Numbered from the stretch's first letter, positions 9,852 through 18,640 are shown. The stretch: DNA of 64,000 nt from Spirochaetota bacterium (GCA_022711355.1 JAKLFE010000001.1:62001-126000); one strand, 5' to 3'. The notes: generated by a model not told the origin, from the sequence alone. Program-made: numbers and translations.

Positions 9852-10132
9852 TGGACTCCGAAATCGACGACGGTCACGGCTACGTGTCCTCTATGCGCGT
9901 CACCCTCCGGTGGGCCCGCAAGTGGGGCGGCTGGCTCATCGCCTCCGGGATCCTCGCGATCGTCGCGGCCGCCATCCTCGAGCGGGCGGACCTGACCACG
10001 GCCGGGATTACCCTGGCATCCCTCGGGGCGGGCATGCCCTCCATCCTCGGGGGGGCCAAGGCCGTCCAGGCCCGGGCCGAGGCCCAGGTGGCCGTGAAAG
10101 CCATCCCCGGGGTCGAGAAGGGGGCCCCGTGA
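9851..10132 (+). CDS. Holin-like small membrane protein
   Basis: This 93-residue protein starts at an ATG sharing one base with the upstream TGA stop (TGATG). It has two hydrophobic segments: residues about 22-39 (WLIASGILAIVAAAIL) and about 45-62 (TTAGITLASLGAGMPSIL). A charged N-terminus and a Lys/Glu-rich tail flank them. Size, two membrane spans and position between a putative lysin and small spanin-like proteins are typical of phage holins, which open the inner membrane at lysis. The gene was recognised from overlap and topology rather than sequence family. Confidence 0.6.
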   Translation: MDSEIDDGHGYVSSMRVTLRWARKWGGWLIASGILAIVAAAILERADLTTAGITLASLGAGMPSILGGAKAVQARAEAQVAVKAIPGVEKGAP

Positions 10133-10329
10133 AGTTCCGTAGCTGGCTCCTCCTCGCCCTCCTGGCGGCCCTGGCGGTCTACAGCCTGGCGAGCCCCTCG
10201 TCCCTCGCCGGAATTGCCCTACGGCGCGCCTGGCAGGGCCTGGATGCCCTCCTCGAGCCCTCCGACGACCCGGAGCCCGTCGAGGTCGTACCCGGGGCCG
10301 AGGTCCCGATGGAGGTGATACCGTGGTAG
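10129..10329 (+). CDS. Small single-span phage membrane protein, possible spanin part
   Basis: GTG at 10129 overlaps the holin-like stop by four bases (GTGA). The 66-residue product opens with one membrane segment (SWLLLALLAALAVYSLA) and continues as a Pro/Glu/Val-rich tail (DDPEPVEVVPGAEVPMEVIP). It overlaps the following gene by seven bases. Position last but one in the lysis cassette and the one-span architecture suggest an inner-membrane spanin-like or lysis regulatory protein, but the tail lacks the coiled coil usual in i-spanins. Function is uncertain; the overlaps on both sides support it being real. Confidence 0.5.
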   Translation: MKFRSWLLLALLAALAVYSLASPSSLAGIALRRAWQGLDALLEPSDDPEPVEVVPGAEVPMEVIPW

Positions 10330-10727
10330 GCCGACCGAACTGCAAATCGACGCAGAGTTATTCAAGGATTATTCTGCTTTTCGGCATGATTTTATTCCTG
10401 GCGGCCCCCGCAGCCGCCCGGGACCCGGATGCGCCGCCTGGGGCCCCCGCGGCCCGGGCGCGGAACCCCCTCGAGGGCTACAACGTGAGCCTCGCCCTGC
10501 CGGCCCTGACCATGACCCTCGAGGGTCGCAAGGCCCGGCCCGCCTGGACCGGGCCGGCCGTGCTCCTCCTCGACGGCCGGCCCGCGGCCGAGGCCGAGCT
10601 CCCGACCCCGCCCCCCGTGGTCCTGCCTCGGCAGCCGTGGGATGGCCGGGACTGGCTCCGAGCCGGCAAGTACGCCGGCCTTGCGGCCCTCCTCGGGGGC
10701 ATCGCCGGGGCCCTGGCGGCGCGCTAG
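10323..10727 (+). CDS. Exported small phage protein with C-terminal anchor, u-spanin-like layout
   Basis: GTG at 10323 lies inside the end of the preceding gene. The 134-residue product has a signal-peptide-like start (RIILLFGMILFLAAPAAARDP), a Pro/Ala-rich middle, and a C-terminal hydrophobic segment (AGLAALLGGIAGALAAR). An exported N-terminus plus a C-terminal membrane anchor is the layout of unimolecular spanins, but there is no lipobox Cys, so the resemblance is architectural only. It is the last rightward phage gene and ends tail-to-tail with a small leftward gene. Confidence 0.5.
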   Translation: MVGRPNCKSTQSYSRIILLFGMILFLAAPAAARDPDAPPGAPAARARNPLEGYNVSLALPALTMTLEGRKARPAWTGPAVLLLDGRPAAEAELPTPPPVVLPRQPWDGRDWLRAGKYAGLAALLGGIAGALAAR

Positions 10728-10972
10728 GGAAGTAGCTCGATCGAGATCCCGGGGCCGGCCCGGGTAAGGGCAATCATAATCGATTCCCGCAGCTCTCCGC
10801 GGGCGAGAGAGCGCCAGGTCGCGGCCCAGTCCGAACGTATTTCCGGGAAGAGAGGCGGCTGGCCGGCTCCTAAACTGAGGAGCCAGGACTCGAGAGCGGG
10901 GTAGCCCGCTATCTCAACCTCGCGGACCTCGCTCCAGGTTTGGTTTTGCAGGATGCGGTAGTTTACCTTCAT
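10724..10972 (-). CDS. Small leftward gene at prophage end, unknown
   Basis: The proposed start is the ATG at 10972, giving 82 residues (MKVNYRILQNQTWSEVREVE...). A longer in-frame reading to 11125 runs through low-complexity basic sequence and looks non-coding. The ribosome binding site is weak. The composition is balanced and soluble with no membrane segment. Lone leftward genes at the edge of a prophage are often expressed from the lysogen, but no family is recognised here. Confidence 0.4.
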   Translation of the reverse strand: MKVNYRILQNQTWSEVREVEIAGYPALESWLLSLGAGQPPLFPEIRSDWAATWRSLARGELRESIMIALTRAGPGISIELLP

Positions 10973-11161
10973 AGGTTCATTATGCAAATTCCAACTAGGT
11001 CTTGCGAAGACCACGATACAGCGAAGCCTACTCCGTGAAACTCGTTCCCGGCGAGGAACGATCGAAACGCTATACAGGGAAAAGCTAGTAAACCGACACC
11101 GTGTAGGGAGCGAAATACCCTTCAAAAACCACGATTACAGCCCTAGGGGCTAACGAAGAAT

Positions 11162-11195
11162 GCACCCGGTCGCTGGACCGGGTGCTTCTTTTTCT
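11162..11195 (+). terminator. Rho-independent terminator after first boundary repeat
   Basis: A 10-base perfect stem, GCACCCGGTC with GACCGGGTGC, and a four-base loop are followed by TTCTTTTTCT. It lies about nine bases after the first CCTAGGGGCTAACGA copy and points rightwards, so it ends transcription coming from the prophage or an RNA in this stretch. Confidence 0.85.
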
Positions 11196-11368
11196 GGAAG
11201 CCCTAGGAGAGCCGAACTCCGGAGCGCCGACCAGCCGACGAGCGATCATTTGAGCGCGGAGGCGGGCGAGGCGACAGGATGTCGCCGAGAGGCGCGGAGG
11301 CGCCCGGAGCGAGCGAACACGACGTTCGCGAGCGGAGGGTTCGACTCTCCTAGGGGCTAACGACGAGT

Positions 11369-11395
11369 AAGGCCCGGCCATCGGCCGGGCCTTTT
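11369..11395 (+). terminator. Rho-independent terminator after second boundary repeat
   Basis: An 11-base stem, AAGGCCCGGCC with GGCCGGGCCTT, and a three-base loop end in TTTT on the plus strand. It starts eight bases after the second boundary repeat. There is no T-run on the other strand, so it serves rightward transcription and not the leftward gene ending at 11409. Confidence 0.8.
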
Positions 11396-11408
11396 CGTAT
11401 TCGGGGCC

Positions 11409-12653
11409 CTACCAGTCGAGGAGCCGCCTTTGGCCCTCGAGCTTCCTGATCTCGGTCGCGTCCATGCTCGTCTCCAGGGTCCCGAGGTAGCGCCCCTCCT
11501 CGTCGTAGATGGCCTTGTAGTCGATGAGGATGAAGCGCTCGCCCATCTGTATCCAGAAGCGCGCCTCCTTTTTCTCCTTGGCCTTGAAGGAGGCCAGGAT
11601 GCGTTCGACGATGGCGACGCTCTTGTGCGGATGGCAGTCGCGCACGTCCCTGCCGATGACCCCGGGGCTCCGCGGGAAGACCCGCTCGGGGGCGTCGGAG
11701 TAGTAGCGCAGCTTGTCCTCGGCGTCGACGAAGGAGATGTCGACGGGGAGGGCCTTGAGGATGCGGTCGAGGGCCTCGAGGGGGATGCTGCCGACGGAGA
11801 GGGGTATCGGCGTACCCGGCCCCAGGCTCGGCCCGGCGCCGGCCCCTCCCGAATCGGCGGGGGCTGCCGCGACGGCCGCTTGGAGATGGGCGTAGGGCCC
11901 CTCGCTTCCCGCGATGGCCGGATCCCAGGTCGCGCCCGGCTTTATCCAGGCGAAGCCGATGGCTTCCTCGCCGAGACGTACCGCCGCCCAGTCCCGCTCC
12001 GACAGCCGCTTCAGCGCGTTCGGGAAGAGGATGCGCTCCTCCATGAAGGCCATCATGCCGATCTTCCTCGCGAGCTCCCGCGCGAGCCGCCTCGACCCCT
12101 TCGCGTCCTGCGCGGCCAAGGCGGCATCGAGCTCCTTGAAGGCCGAGCGTATCTCGTCGTGCTTCCCCCACATGACCTTGGAAGGACCGGTGAAGCCCGA
12201 GCGCTCGAGGAAGGGGAAGAGCTGGTTCTCCTTGCGGGTGTAGTGGATGAGTATAGGCTTGAGCTCCCGGCTGGCCAGCTTCATGGCCTCGATGCCCCGC
12301 CAGGAGGCCATGGCGAGGGAACGCGAGCGCCTCCGAGCCTCTCGGTTCTCGGCGAGGTAGCTGTGGACGGGATGGCCCGGCATCCGATCGGGCCGCTCGC
12401 CCCGCTCCAAGCCCGCGCGGAAGACGTCGGCGTGGACCTCGCAGAGCCTTTGAACCTCCTCGACGGGGGTGCCGGCTTCGATCAGGGACTGCTCGAGGGC
12501 GGCGACCTCGGCCGCGTCGGCGCCCTTGATGAGCTCGTGGAACTCCTTCTTCACCTCGGCCGGGGCGGTGCCCGCCGCCAGCCTGTCGACGATGGACTTG
12601 AGCCTCGCTGCCCGATCAGCCTCCCCGAAAGACGGGGTCCTGCCTTCTTCCAT
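11409..12653 (-). CDS. DUF438 / hemerythrin / PAS three-domain protein
   Basis: The protein has 414 residues. An N-terminal helical DUF438 region (residues about 12-80) is followed by a hemerythrin-type HHE helical domain (about 95-245) with candidate metal ligands in HYTRKENQLFPFLE, KHDEIRSAFKELD and MEERILFP. A PAS domain (about 290-405) contains DISFVDAEDKLRYYSD and the closing strands RFILIDYKAIYDEEGRYLGTLE. This architecture is a known cytosolic family proposed to sense oxygen, nitric oxide or redox state, often in anaerobes. No output domain is present. It faces away from gltB, with a 173-base intergenic region between the two starts. Confidence 0.9.
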   Translation of the reverse strand: MEEGRTPSFGEADRAARLKSIVDRLAAGTAPAEVKKEFHELIKGADAAEVAALEQSLIEAGTPVEEVQRLCEVHADVFRAGLERGERPDRMPGHPVHSYLAENREARRRSRSLAMASWRGIEAMKLASRELKPILIHYTRKENQLFPFLERSGFTGPSKVMWGKHDEIRSAFKELDAALAAQDAKGSRRLARELARKIGMMAFMEERILFPNALKRLSERDWAAVRLGEEAIGFAWIKPGATWDPAIAGSEGPYAHLQAAVAAAPADSGGAGAGPSLGPGTPIPLSVGSIPLEALDRILKALPVDISFVDAEDKLRYYSDAPERVFPRSPGVIGRDVRDCHPHKSVAIVERILASFKAKEKKEARFWIQMGERFILIDYKAIYDEEGRYLGTLETSMDATEIRKLEGQRRLLDW

Positions 12654-12769
12654 GGTCGCCTCCCCTAGGATCGAGTGCGGGCCGCGCTCGCAACGCCGCC
12701 TTCTCCATCAGTATAGCCTGCTGCAGCGGATGCCAGGAAAAATCCAACCGTATCTATCACTAGTATCAC

Positions 12770-12799
12770 TTGCATTTATTTTCACCGTTTTGGTATATT
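12770..12799 (+). promoter_or_regulatory. Sigma-70-type promoter of gltB
   Basis: TTGCAT and TATATT are separated by 18 bases inside a notably AT-rich island of an otherwise very GC-rich region. The predicted start of transcription lies about 20 bases before the gltB ATG at 12827. AGGGAG serves as ribosome binding site. Confidence 0.65.
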
Positions 12800-12826
12800 T
12801 ATGCATTCTTCCCCCAGGGAGCCAGC

Positions 12827-15800
12827 ATGCTGAAAAGCCAGGGCCTCTATGACCAGACGCAGGAGCACGACTCCTGCGGGATCGGGCTCGTCGCCCGACT
12901 CGACGGCCGCTCCGAGCACCGAACCATCGCCGAGGCCCTGACCATATTGCGCAATCTCGAGCATCGGGGCGCGGTGAGCGGGGACGGGCGAACGGGGGAC
13001 GGGGCAGGTCTACTCTGCCGGATCCCCGACGGGTTCTTCCGCGCCGAGATGGGACTGTCGCTGCCCGGCGAGCCGGCCTCGGCCCTCGGGCTTGCGGGGC
13101 TCGAAGGCCTGCCCTACGCGATCGGCATGTTCTTCCTCCCCCAGGGGCTCGCGGCGAGGAGGACGGCTGGGGCCCTCGTGGAGTACTTGGCCGCTCGGGA
13201 GGGCATCGAGCTCCTGGGCTGGCGCGAGGTGCCCATCCTCCCCCAGGTCCTCGGCGACCGGGCCCGCGCGAGCCTGCCCCGGATCGAGCAGGCCGCCTTC
13301 GCGAGGCCTGCCGGGCTCGGCGGCGAGGCCTTCGAGCGGCGGCTTTATATCCTCCGAAAGTGCCTCGAGCGGGAGGCGGCAGCCGCGGGCTTCTCCCTCG
13401 ACGACTTCTCCCTGCCCTCCCTCTCCTCCCGCACGATCGTGTACAAGGGCATGTTCGTCGCCTCCCAGTTCGAGTCCTTCTATCCCGACCTCGGCCTGGC
13501 CTCCTTCGCCAGCCCCTTCGCCCTGGTGCACCAGCGCTACAGCACGAACACCTTCCCCTCCTGGCCCCTCGCCCAGCCCTTCCGCATGATCGCCCACAAC
13601 GGCGAGATCAACACCCTGCGCAAGAACGCCAACGCCATGCGCGCCCGGCAGGGGAGCCTCGAGTCCCCCCTCTTCGGCGAGGAGCTCCCGAAGCTCTTCC
13701 CCGTAGTCCAGGAAGGGGGCTCGGACAGCGCGATGTTCGACAACGTCTTCGAGCTCCTGGTCAGGGCGGGGCGGCCGCCGGAGAAGGCCTTAATGATGAT
13801 GGTGCCCGAGCCCTGGGGATCGGGCACCGCCGCCGGGAAGCGCGCCTTCTACGAGTACCATTCCGCGGTCATGGAGAGCTGGGACGGCCCTGCGGCCATG
13901 GTCTTCTGCGACGGCATCGGGATCGGGGCGGCCTCGGACAGGAACGGCCTCCGGCCCTTCCGCTTCGCCCTGACGGCCGACGGCCGCCTCATCGGCTCGA
14001 GCGAGGCGGGGGCCCTCGAGCTCGATCCGTCGATCGTCCTCGAGAAGTCCAAGCTCGCGCCGGGACGCATGCTCCTCGTCGATCTCCGCGAGGGGAGGAT
14101 CCTCGGCGACGAGGAGCTCAAGGCGAGGGCCTGCGCCTCCGCGCCCTACGCCGAGTGGCTCGAGGCCAACAAGATCGAGCTCGAGGGGCTCTGCGCCGCG
14201 CCGCGGGCCGGCTCTCCGGAGGGCGGGGCTTCCGGGGACTCGCGGGCCGGCGCCGAGGCTCCCGGCGGCGTCGATCCGCGCCTCGCCGCCTACTTCGGCT
14301 TCGACGAGGCCGCGGCCGAGGTCCTGGGACCCATGCTCGCAACAGGCTCCGAGGCAGTGGGCGCCCTGGGCTCGCGCAAACCTCCTGCCGTCCTCTCGTC
14401 CGGGCACGAGCCCCTCTTCTCCTACTTCCGCCAGCTCTTCGCCCAGGTGACGAACCCCCCCATCGACCCGGTGCGCGAGCTCTCCTCCATGAGCCTCGAG
14501 AGCTTCATAGGCAGGGAGCGCAACCTCCTCGGGGAATCCCCCCTCCACTGCCGCCAGCTCAAGCTGCCCCATCCGGTACTGACGAACGGGGACCTGGCCT
14601 CCCTCCGCTCGAGCGAGCTGGCCGAGCTCCGGGTCTGCACGGTCTCCACCCTCTACTCGACGGCCCCGAGCCAGGAGGCCACGGCCCCGGCCCCGGGGTC
14701 GCGGCTCAAGGCGGCGATCGAGGCGATCCGCACGGAAGCCGAGCTCCGGATCGACGAGGGCTACGGCATCGTGATCTTGAGCGACCGGGGCATGACCCAG
14801 GGCCTGGCCGCCGTTCCCGCCCTCCTCGCCCTGGCGGCAGCGCATCGCCGCCTGGTCGAGGCGGGCAAGCGCCACCGGGCCGGCCTCGTCGTGGAGTCGG
14901 GCGAGGCGCGGGAGATCCAGCACCTCGCGGTCCTCCTCGGCTACGGGGCCAGCGCGGTGAATCCCTGGATGGCATTCGAGCTCCTGCCCGCCCTCGCCAC
15001 ACAAGCTCGGCCCGGGTCCGGCCCTCCCCCCTCTGCCGTGGAGGCCTCGCGCAACTACGTCGCGGCCCTCAAGAAGGGGATACTCAAGACCATGTCCAGG
15101 ATGGGCGTATCGACGATCGCCTCCTATCGCGGGGGCTGCCTCTTCGAGGCCGTCGGCCTCTCGCGCCGCCTCGTCGAGGAGCTCTTCCCCGGCACCGAAA
15201 GCCGCTTGGACGGCATAGACTACCCCGAGATCGAGGCCGACCTCGCCTCGCGCTACGCCGAGGCCTTCGGGGGGGCCGAGCCCGCGCCCGGTCGGCCGGT
15301 CCCGGATGGCCCGTCCGCGCGGCCCGCAGCCGCGGCGGAGGCCCGGAGCGAGGGTCCCTGGCCGCCGCGGCTCGCGGCCATCCTCGCCACGGCCTCGCGC
15401 GAGGGCGACGAGGGGGCCTATCGCGCATACGCGGAGGCCATGGCCTCGTCCGAGCGGCCCGCCTTCGCCCTCCGCGACCTCTTCGAGCTCCGCGGCGGAA
15501 GCCCCATCCCGCTGGGCCTCGTCGAGGGCGAGGATAGGATCCTGGCCCGCTTCTCCGTCGCCGCCATGTCCTGCGGGGCCCTGAGCCCCGAGGCCCACCG
15601 GGCCCTCGCCCTCGGCGCCAACTCGGTCGGCGCCTGGAGCTGCTCCGGCGAAGGCGGCGAGGACGAGGAGCGCGACCGGCCGGAGCCCTCCGGCGCCTCG
15701 AGCGCGAGCGCCTCGCGGCAGGTGGCCTCGGCCCGCTTCGGCGTCACGGCCCGCTACCTGGCCCGGGCCCGCGAGCTCCAGATCAAGATGGCCCAGGGGG

Positions 15801-17455
15801 CCAAGCCCGGCGAGGGCGGCCAGCTCCCGGGCGCCAAGGTCGACGAGTACGTAGCGAGGCTCAGGCACGCGGCCCCCGGCACCCTCCTCATCAGCCCCCC
15901 GCCCCACCATGACATATACTCGATCGAGGACCTCTCGCAGCTCGTGCACGACCTGCGCTGCGTGAACCCGACCGCCCGCGTAGCCGTGAAGCTCGCGGCC
16001 CAGGCGGGCATCGGCGCGGTGGGGGCCGGGACGGCGAAGGCCGGCGCGGACTGCGTGATCGTCTCCTCGGGCGACGGGGGGACGGGAGCGGCGCCCCTCT
16101 CCTCCTTGGACTACGCGGGCGGCGCCTGGGAGCTCGCCCTGCCCGAGCTCAGGCAGGTCCTCGCCATGAACGGCCTGGCCGACCGGGTCTCCATACAGGT
16201 CGATGGCCGCCTCCGCACGGGGCGCGACGTCGTGATCGCCGCCGTCCTCGGCGCGCGGGAGTTCGCCTTCGGCACGGCGGCCCTCGTCTCGATCGGCTGC
16301 CGGGCATGCGGGCGCTGCGACAAGGGCCTCTGCCCGGCGGGCATCGCCACGCAGCGAGCCGAGCTCCGGGCCCGCTTCGCCGGCGAGGCGGCCCACGTCG
16401 CCGCCTTCCTCCGCCTCGTGGCAGGCGAGGTCCGTGGGATCCTCGCCGCCCTCGGCGCACGGAGCCTCGACGAGGTCGAGGGCCGGGCCGAGCTCATCGA
16501 CTTCCGCGGCCGCCGGGGCGGGGACTGTCCCCGCGGGGGGCACGGCGCCCGCCTCGATTTCTCGGCCCTGGTCGAGGCCCTCGAGATCGCGCGGCGCTAT
16601 CCCGCCGAGGCGGCCGAGGACGGCTCCTTCCTCGAGCTGCCTCCCGCCCCGGCCGGCCTGGCCGCCTTCGCCGCCGTGCGGCGGGCCCCCTTCGCGGCCC
16701 CGGAGCTCGATGCCGAGCTCATGGAGCCCGTCTGCGCGGCCTTGGCGGCGGGCAGGCCCTTCACGGCCGAGCGCCGGATAGGGAACGGCGACCGCTCCGC
16801 GGGGGCGGCCCTCTCGGGAGAGCTCGTGAGGCGAGGCCTCGACGCGGCCCTGCCCGCCGCGCGGCTGCGCTTCCGCGGATCGGCGGGCCAGAGCTTCGGG
16901 GCCTTCCTCGCGCCGAGCCTCGATTTCGAGCTCGTCGGGGAGGCGAACGACTTCCTCGGCAAGGGCCTGTCGGGGGGGCGGATCAGCCTGAGGCCCCCCG
17001 AGTCGATCCGCTTCGACCCCGCGGCGAACGTGATCGCGGGCAACGTCTGCCTCTTCGGGGCGACCGCGGGCGAGGCCTACCTGGGCGGCCGGGTCGGGGA
17101 GCGCTTCGCCGTGCGCAACTCCGGCGCGGTCGCCGTGGCCGAGGGGGCGGGCGACCACGCCTGCGAGTACATGACCGGCGGCCGCGTGGTCCTCCTCGGA
17201 GCGACGGGCGCGAATTTGGGCGCGGGCATGTCGGGGGGCCTGGCCTTCGTCATGGACGAGGAGGGAAGCCTGGCCGATCGGATCGACTCGGGCTCCGCGC
17301 AGGCCGGGGCCCTGGAGGATCCCGCGGAGGAGGAGCTCCTCCGCGAGGATATCGCCCGCCACCTCGAGGCTACGGGGAGCCCGCGGGCCGCGGCTATCCT
17401 CGGCGCCTGGGGCGACTGGAGGAAGCGCTTCGTCCGCGTCGCGCCGCGGCCTTGA
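12827..17455 (+). CDS. gltB: Glutamate synthase, large subunit
   Basis: This 1,542-residue enzyme transfers the glutamine amide to 2-oxoglutarate. I chose ATG 12827 (AGGGAG upstream); a TTG at 12770 coincides with the promoter. HDSCGIGLVAR places the class II amidotransferase nucleophile at Cys17 after propeptide removal. NLEHRGA and the QRYSTNTFPSWPLAQPFR motif follow. The FMN domain contains GEGGQLPGAKV and SSGDGGTGA, then a C-x5-C-x4-C iron-sulfur motif near residue 1156 (GCRACGRCDKGLCPAGIATQ). The GxGxG beta-helix closes the protein. No gltD lies next to it, so the electron-donating small subunit must be encoded elsewhere. A GGGGACTGTCCCC palindrome lies in frame at 16520 and encodes part of RGGDCPRGG. 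Confidence 0.95.
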   Translation: MLKSQGLYDQTQEHDSCGIGLVARLDGRSEHRTIAEALTILRNLEHRGAVSGDGRTGDGAGLLCRIPDGFFRAEMGLSLPGEPASALGLAGLEGLPYAIGMFFLPQGLAARRTAGALVEYLAAREGIELLGWREVPILPQVLGDRARASLPRIEQAAFARPAGLGGEAFERRLYILRKCLEREAAAAGFSLDDFSLPSLSSRTIVYKGMFVASQFESFYPDLGLASFASPFALVHQRYSTNTFPSWPLAQPFRMIAHNGEINTLRKNANAMRARQGSLESPLFGEELPKLFPVVQEGGSDSAMFDNVFELLVRAGRPPEKALMMMVPEPWGSGTAAGKRAFYEYHSAVMESWDGPAAMVFCDGIGIGAASDRNGLRPFRFALTADGRLIGSSEAGALELDPSIVLEKSKLAPGRMLLVDLREGRILGDEELKARACASAPYAEWLEANKIELEGLCAAPRAGSPEGGASGDSRAGAEAPGGVDPRLAAYFGFDEAAAEVLGPMLATGSEAVGALGSRKPPAVLSSGHEPLFSYFRQLFAQVTNPPIDPVRELSSMSLESFIGRERNLLGESPLHCRQLKLPHPVLTNGDLASLRSSELAELRVCTVSTLYSTAPSQEATAPAPGSRLKAAIEAIRTEAELRIDEGYGIVILSDRGMTQGLAAVPALLALAAAHRRLVEAGKRHRAGLVVESGEAREIQHLAVLLGYGASAVNPWMAFELLPALATQARPGSGPPPSAVEASRNYVAALKKGILKTMSRMGVSTIASYRGGCLFEAVGLSRRLVEELFPGTESRLDGIDYPEIEADLASRYAEAFGGAEPAPGRPVPDGPSARPAAAAEARSEGPWPPRLAAILATASREGDEGAYRAYAEAMASSERPAFALRDLFELRGGSPIPLGLVEGEDRILARFSVAAMSCGALSPEAHRALALGANSVGAWSCSGEGGEDEERDRPEPSGASSASASRQVASARFGVTARYLARARELQIKMAQGAKPGEGGQLPGAKVDEYVARLRHAAPGTLLISPPPHHDIYSIEDLSQLVHDLRCVNPTARVAVKLAAQAGIGAVGAGTAKAGADCVIVSSGDGGTGAAPLSSLDYAGGAWELALPELRQVLAMNGLADRVSIQVDGRLRTGRDVVIAAVLGAREFAFGTAALVSIGCRACGRCDKGLCPAGIATQRAELRARFAGEAAHVAAFLRLVAGEVRGILAALGARSLDEVEGRAELIDFRGRRGGDCPRGGHGARLDFSALVEALEIARRYPAEAAEDGSFLELPPAPAGLAAFAAVRRAPFAAPELDAELMEPVCAALAAGRPFTAERRIGNGDRSAGAALSGELVRRGLDAALPAARLRFRGSAGQSFGAFLAPSLDFELVGEANDFLGKGLSGGRISLRPPESIRFDPAANVIAGNVCLFGATAGEAYLGGRVGERFAVRNSGAVAVAEGAGDHACEYMTGGRVVLLGATGANLGAGMSGGLAFVMDEEGSLADRIDSGSAQAGALEDPAEEELLREDIARHLEATGSPRAAAILGAWGDWRKRFVRVAPRP

Positions 17456-17494
17456 GCCGCTCGCTGGGTCGGGCCGCCCGCAGGCTCGCGGGGC

Positions 17495-18640
17495 TTACTC
17501 GGCCGCCGACCGGTCCGGCAGGGGCCAGCGCCGATGCCGTTGGCGGCGCACCATGCCGTCGGGGCAGCTGCCGTACAGGTTCTTGCCGGTCCGCGTGAGG
17601 GCGTAGACCAGGCCGGTCAGGAGGAGGTGGAGGTAGTAGGCGCCGAGGCGCCAGACGACGATGGCCGAGAGGGCCGAACCCGACTTCTCGGCGAGGCCGC
17701 CGAGGACGATGGCGTAGGAGGCCTCGATGCTCCCCGAGGCCCCGGGGGTCGGCACGAAGTTCGATACCAGGCCGCAGAGGTTGAAGGCGAAGAGGAAGGG
17801 GAGGAAGGGCAGCTCGGCCCCGGTGAGGGAGCGGAAGGGCAGGTAGAGCCCGAAGGCCCAGATGGCCTGGTCGAGGATATGGAGGCAGAGGTCGAGGAGG
17901 ACCACGCCGAAGCGCTCGGACCAAAGCTGCTTGAAGCTGTCGCCCAGGCCGAGGCTCCAGGCCGAGATGCCCTCGGCCCAGCGCTCGTCCCGAGCGAGGT
18001 GGCCGATGAGGCGCCCGAGGCGGCTCCGGTCTATCCTGAGGGCGAGGCGTCCGAGGACTATGGGACGCGTGAAGACGAGGAAGAGAAGGCCGAAGGCGAG
18101 CAAGGTGACGGCGAGGCCGAAGCCGAGGAGGAAGCCTCCCGCCCCCGCCGTGCTGAAGATGGAGAAGCCATCGCCCATGAGGGCGACGACTGCGATGATG
18201 CTGATCTGGGCCAGGTTCGACACCATGAGTCGGGAGAATACGATGTTCGTGGCGACGGTGGAGTCGATCCCGAGCCGCGTGAACTGGTAGATCTGGAAGG
18301 GTTGGCCCCCGGCGGTGCTCGGCGTGATGCTCGAGAAGAAGAAGCCGATCAGGTTCGCGTAGAGGGCGTCCCCGAAGGAGAGGCGGACGCAGAAGCACTC
18401 GAAGAGCCGCATGAAGCGGAGGCTGTCGATGAGGTAGACCGCCAGGCCGCAGGCGAAGGGCACGGCGAGGTCGAGGAGGCCGACCTGGCGGATGGCCTCG
18501 AGGATGCTCTCGAAATCGACCAGGAGGCCGAGGAGGGCGTTGATCGCCAGGCCGACGAGGACGGCGAGGAAGATATTCTTCGCTATGCGGCGCCGGCCGC
18601 TGGACTGATCCGGAGCGGCCGGATCGATGCGCTGGTCCAT
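17495..18640 (-). CDS. UPF0104 / lysylphosphatidylglycerol synthase-type membrane protein
   Basis: This 381-residue integral membrane protein has about eight hydrophobic segments. Family signatures include SSITPSTAGGQPFQIYQF in the first half and SNFVPTPGASGSIEASYA in the second, both typical of the flippase-like transmembrane domain shared with MprF. It lacks the soluble aminoacyl-transfer domain of MprF, so lipid or lipid-linked substrate translocation is more likely than lysine transfer. It is convergent with gltB and appears to be a single-gene unit. The substrate is unknown. Confidence 0.85.
   Translation of the reverse strand: MDQRIDPAAPDQSSGRRRIAKNIFLAVLVGLAINALLGLLVDFESILEAIRQVGLLDLAVPFACGLAVYLIDSLRFMRLFECFCVRLSFGDALYANLIGFFFSSITPSTAGGQPFQIYQFTRLGIDSTVATNIVFSRLMVSNLAQISIIAVVALMGDGFSIFSTAGAGGFLLGFGLAVTLLAFGLLFLVFTRPIVLGRLALRIDRSRLGRLIGHLARDERWAEGISAWSLGLGDSFKQLWSERFGVVLLDLCLHILDQAIWAFGLYLPFRSLTGAELPFLPFLFAFNLCGLVSNFVPTPGASGSIEASYAIVLGGLAEKSGSALSAIVVWRLGAYYLHLLLTGLVYALTRTGKNLYGSCPDGMVRRQRHRRWPLPDRSAAE

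Larger units (their letters stand above)
10973..11408. repeat. Prophage/host boundary: inverted and direct repeats, no gene
   Basis: This 436-base stretch holds no convincing gene. A 13-base segment at about 11198-11210 (AGCCCTAGGAGAG) is the reverse complement, with one extra G, of the segment at about 11345-11358; the match extends inwards to about 26 bases with mismatches. A third, direct copy of CCTAGGGGCTAACGA sits at about 11142-11156. The right copy contains GGTTCGACTC, like the T-arm of a tRNA. Between the arms are smaller perfect hairpins (GGCGACA/TGTCGCC near 11274; GCGAAC/GTTCGC near 11313). Each direct copy is followed by a terminator. I read this as the attachment region or a structured RNA; no intact tRNA can be folded. 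Confidence 0.5.

Noticed and set aside
11197-11361. A tRNA or tmRNA gene
   Set aside because: The right arm has GGTTCGACTC and GCTAACGACGAGTAA looks like the start of a tmRNA tag, but there is no D-arm, anticodon stem or proper T-stem, the length is wrong and no encoded tag continues.
12770-12826. TTG start giving gltB 19 more residues
   Set aside because: The TTG is part of the -35 box, and the extension would delay the catalytic Cys far beyond the usual propeptide length.
13790-17362. 1,190-codon open frame opposite gltB, and a 1,118-codon one at 17534-20890
   Set aside because: Mirror frames of very GC-rich genes; no start signals, no recognisable motifs, and the opposite strand encodes clear proteins.
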